10,559 nucleotides of DNA, taken from Patescibacteria group bacterium UBA6805 (GTDB taxonomy: Bacteria > Patescibacteriota > Minisyncoccia > Minisyncoccales > Minisyncoccaceae). The DNA lies in contig DKFD01000007.1 of the NCBI GenBank assembly GCA_002452735.1, positions 1 through 10,559 on the forward strand. Reading direction: 5' to 3'. Position 1 is the first letter of the stretch; each line of letters starts with the position of its first letter. The position numbers were made by a program, and so were the translations under genes. Shown piece by piece: positions 6,495-10,559 of this stretch. The notes beneath the pieces were generated by a model. It did no database searches. It saw nothing but the letters and a program-made list of their open reading frames with translations, and had not been told where the DNA came from.

Positions 6495-6501
6495 AAAACA
6501 T

Positions 6502-7293
6502 ATGAAAAAAGAACTGTTCATCCTGCCTTTTGACCACAGAACTTCTTTTGTCAGGGATATTTTGGAATTGAAAACGATTTCCAAGAAAACCAAAGAAAGA
6601 ATAAAAGAATTGAAGCAAATGATTTTTGACGGCTTTCTTTTAAGCATTAAAGGAAAGAACAAGAAGTCCTTCGGCATCCTGGTTGACGAAAGATTCGGAG
6701 AAAGCATTCTCGGGGAAGCGAAGAAAAAAAACATCACGATTGTCGTGCCCGTGGAAAAAAGCGGAATAAAAGAATTGAAGCTTGAACACGGAAACAATTT
6801 CAGAAAGCACGTCAACAAATTCAAGCCTGATTACGTTAAAATCCTCGTTCGCTACAACCCGAAAGACAAGGGGCAGTTGAAAATTCTCAAAAGGATAAAC
6901 GACTTCGCCAAAAAAGAAAAATACGAAATAATCCTCGAGCTTTTGGCTCCCCCGGATAAAAGGATTAAAACCATTAAAGAATTAATGAAAGCTATCGATG
7001 TGGATGTCTGGAAACTGGAAGGGGCTGACAAAAAGCTCTGGCTGGGCATATTTAAGGTGCTGAACAAAAACTCGCAAGTCATTGTCCTGGGCCGGGGGGA
7101 AAACAAAGCCAAAGTGGAAAAATGGCTGAAAGCAGCCAAACCATTCCCGAGAATCATCGGCTTTGCCATAGGTAGAACCGTATTCGCCAAACCCCTGATT
7201 AATTACAACAAAGCAAAAATATCAAAAAAAGAAGCGATAAAACAAATATCCGGCAACTTTAACCATTTCCTCAATTTATGGCAAAGAAAATGA
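6502..7293 (+). CDS. DUF2090 / class I aldolase-fold protein (IolC C-terminal domain family)
   Basis: A 263-residue TIM-barrel protein resembling the DUF2090 domain found at the C-terminus of some IolC proteins. It is also related to the LacD/YihT class I aldolases, which split ketose phosphates through a lysine Schiff base. Visible family blocks, counted from this start, are LFILPFDHRTSF at 5-16, FGILVDERFG at 57-66, VVPVEKSG at 81-88, DYVKILVRYNP at 110-120 with Lys113 as candidate Schiff-base residue, LELLAPPD at 145-152, VWKLEG at 169-174, VLGRG at 195-199, and GFAIGRTVFAKPL at 220-232. The start at 6502 is chosen because the promoter -10 box covers 6489-6494; the reading frame is open back to TTG 6466. 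The substrate is unknown, and no inositol genes are nearby. It is followed directly by the CrtC-like gene. Confidence 0.8.
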   Translation: MKKELFILPFDHRTSFVRDILELKTISKKTKERIKELKQMIFDGFLLSIKGKNKKSFGILVDERFGESILGEAKKKNITIVVPVEKSGIKELKLEHGNNFRKHVNKFKPDYVKILVRYNPKDKGQLKILKRINDFAKKEKYEIILELLAPPDKRIKTIKELMKAIDVDVWKLEGADKKLWLGIFKVLNKNSQVIVLGRGENKAKVEKWLKAAKPFPRIIGFAIGRTVFAKPLINYNKAKISKKEAIKQISGNFNHFLNLWQRK

Positions 7294-8375
7294 AAACCCA
7301 TGAAGAAAAATTCAGGCCCTTAAAATTCCCGAAAGACCACCAAAAACACAACCACGCCATCGAGTGGTGGTATTTCAACGGCAACCTCAAAGCGAAAAAC
7401 AACAAAACTTTTTCGTACATGCACTGCCTTTTCTCCGCCAAGCCCAAGAAGATAAAAATTCCCATTTTAAGCCAGGTTCCCTTGGACACTCTTTTCTTTT
7501 CCCATTATTTGCTCTCGGATAACAAGAAGCGAATGAAAAGTAAAATCAGCCCACTGTGCTTAATGAATAAAAACAGCTTTCAAAAACCCCGGCTTTTCGC
7601 CCAATACGACAACTCCTGCTTGATTGAAGAATGCGGGTTCGGCAAATACAGAGTAATTAATGATTTTGTTGATTTGAAAATGGAAGAGAAAAAACCCGTT
7701 CTTCTTTTAAACAAAAAGGGTTTTATCGACATCAAGGCCAAAACCACCTATTACTATTCCTTGCCCAGATTGAAGACCACGGGCATTGTTAAGCAGAATA
7801 ATCGCTGGACAGAAGTGGAAGGAATTTCCTGGATGGACCACCAGTGGGCTCAAGCCCCGGTGGTTGACGAAGACCAGTGGACCTGGTTTTCCATACAACT
7901 GAAAGACAAAAACGACCTTGTTGTTATTTCATACGGCCACAAAATCAAAACCCTTCATTCCAGCCTGTCCACCCCGGAGAGGGAGGTCCAAACAAGCGAC
8001 AAAGTAGACATAAGGCCGAAGAAAATGTTTTACAAAAGCCCCAAAACAAAAACTTCTTATCCTTTGGAATATGACATTGAAATCAAGGATTTCGATTTGA
8101 AGCTTAACGTCAAGCCGATGAAAAAAGACCAGGAAATTATATTCGGCCCGATTAATTACTGGGAAGGAAGTATAAAAGTCAAAGGAACCTTAAGGGGAGA
8201 AAAAACGGAAGGCCTGGGATTCATGGAAATCCTTCCCCAGATTAAAGACAAGAATTTAATAAAAATCATTCTGAAAGAATACAAAAACAATTCAATTATC
8301 GGACACGTCAAGGAATTGTCCAATCTTTCCGCCAAGTCAATTTACTTCTTAATTGACAAGCTGAACAAAGATTAA
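7278..8375 (+). CDS. CrtC/AttH-type lipocalin-like protein (carotenoid 1,2-hydratase family)
   Basis: A 365-residue protein of the AttH/CrtC lipocalin-like superfamily, two beta-barrel-like halves. Diagnostic motifs are EWWYFNGNL at 29-37, TTYYYSLPRL at 156-165, GISWMDHQW at 182-190 with WTWFSIQL at 201-208, and in the second half NYWEGSIKVKG at 293-303 and GLGFMEI at 312-318. Family members hydrate carotenoids (CrtC) or have unknown lipid-related roles. No carotenoid gene is present, so a hydratase activity should not be assumed. It has no signal peptide and is lysine-rich. It overlaps the DUF2090 gene by 16 bases. An alternative ATG at 7290 would give a 4-base ATGA overlap, the pattern used elsewhere in this window, and is about equally likely. 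Its stop codon overlaps that of the convergent ribonuclease gene. Confidence 0.82.
   Translation: MAKKMKTHEEKFRPLKFPKDHQKHNHAIEWWYFNGNLKAKNNKTFSYMHCLFSAKPKKIKIPILSQVPLDTLFFSHYLLSDNKKRMKSKISPLCLMNKNSFQKPRLFAQYDNSCLIEECGFGKYRVINDFVDLKMEEKKPVLLLNKKGFIDIKAKTTYYYSLPRLKTTGIVKQNNRWTEVEGISWMDHQWAQAPVVDEDQWTWFSIQLKDKNDLVVISYGHKIKTLHSSLSTPEREVQTSDKVDIRPKKMFYKSPKTKTSYPLEYDIEIKDFDLKLNVKPMKKDQEIIFGPINYWEGSIKVKGTLRGEKTEGLGFMEILPQIKDKNLIKIILKEYKNNSIIGHVKELSNLSAKSIYFLIDKLNKD
8372..8375. other. Convergent stop-codon overlap (TTAA)
   Basis: The TAA of the plus-strand CrtC-like gene (8373-8375) and the TAA of the minus-strand ribonuclease gene (8374-8372) share the palindrome TTAA. No intergenic DNA remains for a terminator, so the two transcripts must overlap or terminate inside each other's coding region. 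Confidence 0.95.
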
Positions 8376-9712
8376 AGGCCGTATTCTTTCTGAAATTCCG
8401 GCAGGCAACAATTTATCTTTAATTCCTTTTCCAAAGCCTCCTTTAGGGCCAATCTCGATTTTTCTTCTCCATGACTCAAAAAAATATTTTTGGGCCGGGG
8501 GTTCTTGATTTTTGAAACCCATTCCGCAAGCTGGCGCTGGTCGGCATGGGAAGAAAAAGAAGAAAGCAAAGAAACATCCGCCCTTACTTTCACTCTCTGT
8601 TTTTCAATCTTCACTTCTTTGGCTCCGCTGGCCAAAACGCTGCCCAGAGTTCCTTCGACCTGAAAAGAAACCAGCAGTAATCTGTTTCTGGAATTGTCCA
8701 AATTCTTTTTTAAATAACCTCCGATTCTTCCCCCATCGCACATGCCGCTCCCGGCCAAAACTATTTTCGCTCCTTTCATCTTGCTGATTTTCTTCGACTG
8801 GCCCGGCTTCTTGACGAATTTCAGCCCCCGGAAATCGAACAAATCTTCTCCCTTTCCCATTAATGCCATGGCTTCTTCGTCAAACAAATTGGCAAATTTC
8901 CTGTAGATGTCCGTTACCTGGCTGGCCAAAGGGCTGTCCAAAAAAACAGGGACGGAAGGAATCTCTCCTTTGGTTAAAAGTCGTTTAAGTTCAAAAAGTA
9001 TTTCCTGAGACCTTTCCAGGGCAAAAACCGGAATCATCAAAACTCCTTTTTTGTTTACCGTATCAATTACGGCCTGCTTTAACTTTTCCCGGCCCGATTC
9101 CCTGGGTTCATGAAAACCGGAGCCGTAAGTTGATTCAAGAAAAACAACGTCAGCCCCGGCCACTGTTTCCGGGTTCTTGACAATGGGAGCGGGATGATTG
9201 CCCAAGTCTCCGGAAAAAACCATTTTCTTTTTTCCAATTAAGACCTCGAACACAGCCGAGCCGAGAACGTGGCCGGCGTCCATTAATTTAATCCTGACGT
9301 CGGAAGAAACCGCTGTCTCTTTATTGTAGGACAAGTATTGAAAATGAGGCATTACTCCCCAGACATCGTTCTCGAAATAGATGGGAGAAATTTTCTTGTC
9401 TTTCAAGAAAACGTTGGCGGAATCAAGAAGCATGGCTCGGCTGATTTCCCGGGTCGGCTGGGAGCAGTAAATCTTTCCCCTGAACCCGTCCTTGTACAGC
9501 TTGGGTATCCTTCCGCAATGGTCAACGTGGGCATGGGTCAGCAAAACAAAGTCTATTTCCGAAGGATTAAAAGCGAAACTCTCCTCGTTTTTGAAAACAG
9601 AGCTTTCATCCTGAAACATTCCGCAATCAACCAAAAATTTCGTTTTCCCCGTTTCCACCAGAATGCACGAACCAGTAACCTCTCTGCACGCACCATGAAA
9701 AGATACCTTCAT
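8372..9712 (-). CDS. Beta-CASP metallo-beta-lactamase-fold ribonuclease (CPSF73/TTHA0252-like)
   Basis: A 446-residue RNA-processing nuclease with two zinc ions, of the usual length. The metallo-beta-lactamase part begins MKVSFHGACREVTGSC (1-16). The metal ligands are His60, His62, Asp64 and His65 in THAHVDH, His148 in DAGHVLGSA, and Asp169 in SGDLG. The beta-CASP domain spans roughly 200-350, with ALERSQE at 231-237, FLDSPLA at 257-263 and GSGMCDGGRIGGYL at 321-334. Motif B is SSHAD with His389 and motif C is FLSHGE with His414. All catalytic residues are present. It would act as an endo- or exoribonuclease in RNA maturation or decay. It lies 1 base after the right-hand pilin gene and probably shares its transcript. 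No Shine-Dalgarno sequence is visible. It lacks the long C-terminal domain of RNase J. Confidence 0.95.
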   Translation of the reverse strand: MKVSFHGACREVTGSCILVETGKTKFLVDCGMFQDESSVFKNEESFAFNPSEIDFVLLTHAHVDHCGRIPKLYKDGFRGKIYCSQPTREISRAMLLDSANVFLKDKKISPIYFENDVWGVMPHFQYLSYNKETAVSSDVRIKLMDAGHVLGSAVFEVLIGKKKMVFSGDLGNHPAPIVKNPETVAGADVVFLESTYGSGFHEPRESGREKLKQAVIDTVNKKGVLMIPVFALERSQEILFELKRLLTKGEIPSVPVFLDSPLASQVTDIYRKFANLFDEEAMALMGKGEDLFDFRGLKFVKKPGQSKKISKMKGAKIVLAGSGMCDGGRIGGYLKKNLDNSRNRLLLVSFQVEGTLGSVLASGAKEVKIEKQRVKVRADVSLLSSFSSHADQRQLAEWVSKIKNPRPKNIFLSHGEEKSRLALKEALEKELKINCCLPEFQKEYGL

Positions 9713-9713
9713 T

Positions 9714-10559
9714 TTAATTTTCGCCGACTGAAGAATCTAATTGAGATATACGCTCCATAAATTCTTCTTGATTAATGCCGTTGTTTGTTAATAATTTGTT
9801 CAGACCGGAAAAATACATTTCCCTTGCTTGGCCCGAAGTAATTCCGTAATTAAACAGTTTAACATTGTCTAATCTGCCGTTTAGATAATAAGTCGTAATG
9901 TTTGCCAAATTTATTTTCCATGAGGTTGCTAATCTTAAATCACCCGTCTTGCTTACCGGAATTAATTCCTGGCCATCTAAAAAAGCCCTGACGGCGCTGC
10001 CGTTATAAGAAATAGCAATTAAATGCCAGCTATTGTCTATGTTTTTCGGAAAAGAAAATGTATTATTAACACTGGAAGAATCTTCGTAGTAAAAATTAAC
10101 CCACATGGAAATATCCCTTAAAGTATTATAAAGAATAATAGCAGATCCTTGGTTCTGAATTTGAACAAGTCCGGCTCCCTCACCAACAGTAAAAACCCCG
10201 CCATTATAACGAACCCCGTCTCTGCGATAAACCCAATAGCTCACAGTAAGATTTTTCCCGGTAACGCCGGTTATAATATTCGTAATCATGCTTAAAGTTC
10301 CCGAATCAACAGGATTGAAATCCAAACATTTTCCGGAAACGCAATCTCCTCCCCCCTTAACAGTAATTGCTGTGCCGCTTACCTGGCCGTTGTAACCAGC
10401 CCACATATCTTTCGCATCATCGTTTGTCGCCGCACTTCCCGCCGTCGTCGGTCCTTCAAAGCTCCACTCTGAAATTAAATTTGATAATAAAGAATTCCTT
10501 AGAGAGTTGACGAAAACCTGTCCTTTGGCAATCCTGGCTTTATCCGAAACCCCGGCCAT
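9714..10559 (-). CDS. Type IV pilin-like protein with LamG domain, N-terminus beyond the right edge
   Basis: The visible 281 residues begin at MAGVSDKARIAKGQVF, which aligns with residues 29-44 of the left pilin (MAGVSSKANIAKGQAF). The Met at the edge is therefore internal, and about 28 residues of prepilin signal and helix lie outside. LamG features follow: SEWSFEG near 31, a Cys-x4-Cys pair in CVSGKCLDF near 73-81, TVSYWVYRRDG, WHLIAISYNGSAVRAFLDG and GRLDNVKLFNYG. The C-terminus YFSGLNKLLTNNGI with EF and RI matches the left pilin. The middle of the domain has diverged strongly, so the two pilins probably bind different targets. A stop at 9714-9716 lies 1 base before the ribonuclease ATG, implying co-transcription. 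Confidence 0.87.
   Translation of the reverse strand: MAGVSDKARIAKGQVFVNSLRNSLLSNLISEWSFEGPTTAGSAATNDDAKDMWAGYNGQVSGTAITVKGGGDCVSGKCLDFNPVDSGTLSMITNIITGVTGKNLTVSYWVYRRDGVRYNGGVFTVGEGAGLVQIQNQGSAIILYNTLRDISMWVNFYYEDSSSVNNTFSFPKNIDNSWHLIAISYNGSAVRAFLDGQELIPVSKTGDLRLATSWKINLANITTYYLNGRLDNVKLFNYGITSGQAREMYFSGLNKLLTNNGINQEEFMERISQLDSSVGEN

Noticed and set aside
6466..6501. Longer DUF2090 start at TTG 6466 or ATG 6490
   Set aside because: These codons overlap the -35 and -10 boxes of the gene's own promoter, and the added residues do not resemble the family start.
7278..8375. Carotenoid hydratase in a carotenoid pathway
   Set aside because: The fold family fits but no other carotenoid gene is present, so the specific activity is not supported.
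972..9712. Block between pilin paralogues as a mobile island
   Set aside because: It contains housekeeping ychF and a housekeeping-type RNase, and no integrase, transposase, tRNA or flanking direct repeat long enough to act as an attachment site.
10557..10559. ATG at the right edge as the true start of the right pilin
   Set aside because: It aligns with internal Met29 of the left pilin; the prepilin signal must lie outside the window.

Overview
The window looks like part of a small, tightly packed bacterial genome, most likely a member of the Candidate Phyla Radiation/Patescibacteria (Parcubacteria-like). This is an inference from gene content and style. The signs are tandem type IV pilin-like proteins with an SFTLIE N-terminus fused to LamG (concanavalin A-like) domains, almost no intergenic space, 4-base ATGA overlaps, lysine-rich proteins, and few Shine-Dalgarno sequences. 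TGA is used as a stop (e.g. the NuoF-like gene), so this is not a lineage that reads TGA as glycine.

Layout, left to right. (1) Positions 1-935, minus strand: two pilin/LamG genes in tandem. The second is cut by the left edge after 21 codons and overlaps the first by 8 bases. (2) Positions 972-6421, minus strand: a six-gene run with gaps of 5 bases or less. In transcription order it encodes a short NuoF-like NADH-dehydrogenase subunit, an [FeFe] hydrogenase HydA with all H-cluster motifs, a six-helix membrane protein of the type often found beside iron hydrogenases, a MazG-like nucleotide pyrophosphohydrolase, an ATP-cone/Mrr-like nuclease, and the YchF ATPase. (3) Positions 6422-6501: a compact divergent promoter region whose two -35 boxes lie inside one 13-base palindrome. 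(4) Positions 6502-8375, plus strand: a DUF2090/class I aldolase-fold protein and a CrtC/AttH lipocalin-like protein. (5) Positions 8372-9712, minus strand: a beta-CASP metallo-beta-lactamase-fold ribonuclease, convergent with the previous gene so that the two stop codons share the palindrome TTAA. (6) Position 9714 to the right edge, minus strand: a third pilin/LamG gene missing its N-terminus.

How the genes may work together. The NuoF-like protein and HydA form a plausible two-subunit NAD(H)-linked hydrogenase for disposing of reductant as H2 in a fermentative cell. No NuoE/HydC partner or HydEFG maturases are in the window. MazG, the ATP-cone nuclease and YchF in the same run all bind or hydrolyse nucleotides. 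The pilins are surface fibres with a probable carbohydrate- or host-binding domain.

The most striking regulatory feature is that all three transcription-unit starts visible here (the 57-935 pilin, the hydrogenase operon and the DUF2090 gene) have near-consensus sigma70 promoters. Each is so close to the start codon that the mRNA should be leaderless or carry only a few leader bases. I found no tRNA, rRNA, CRISPR array or insertion sequence, and no gene-free stretch over 100 bases.
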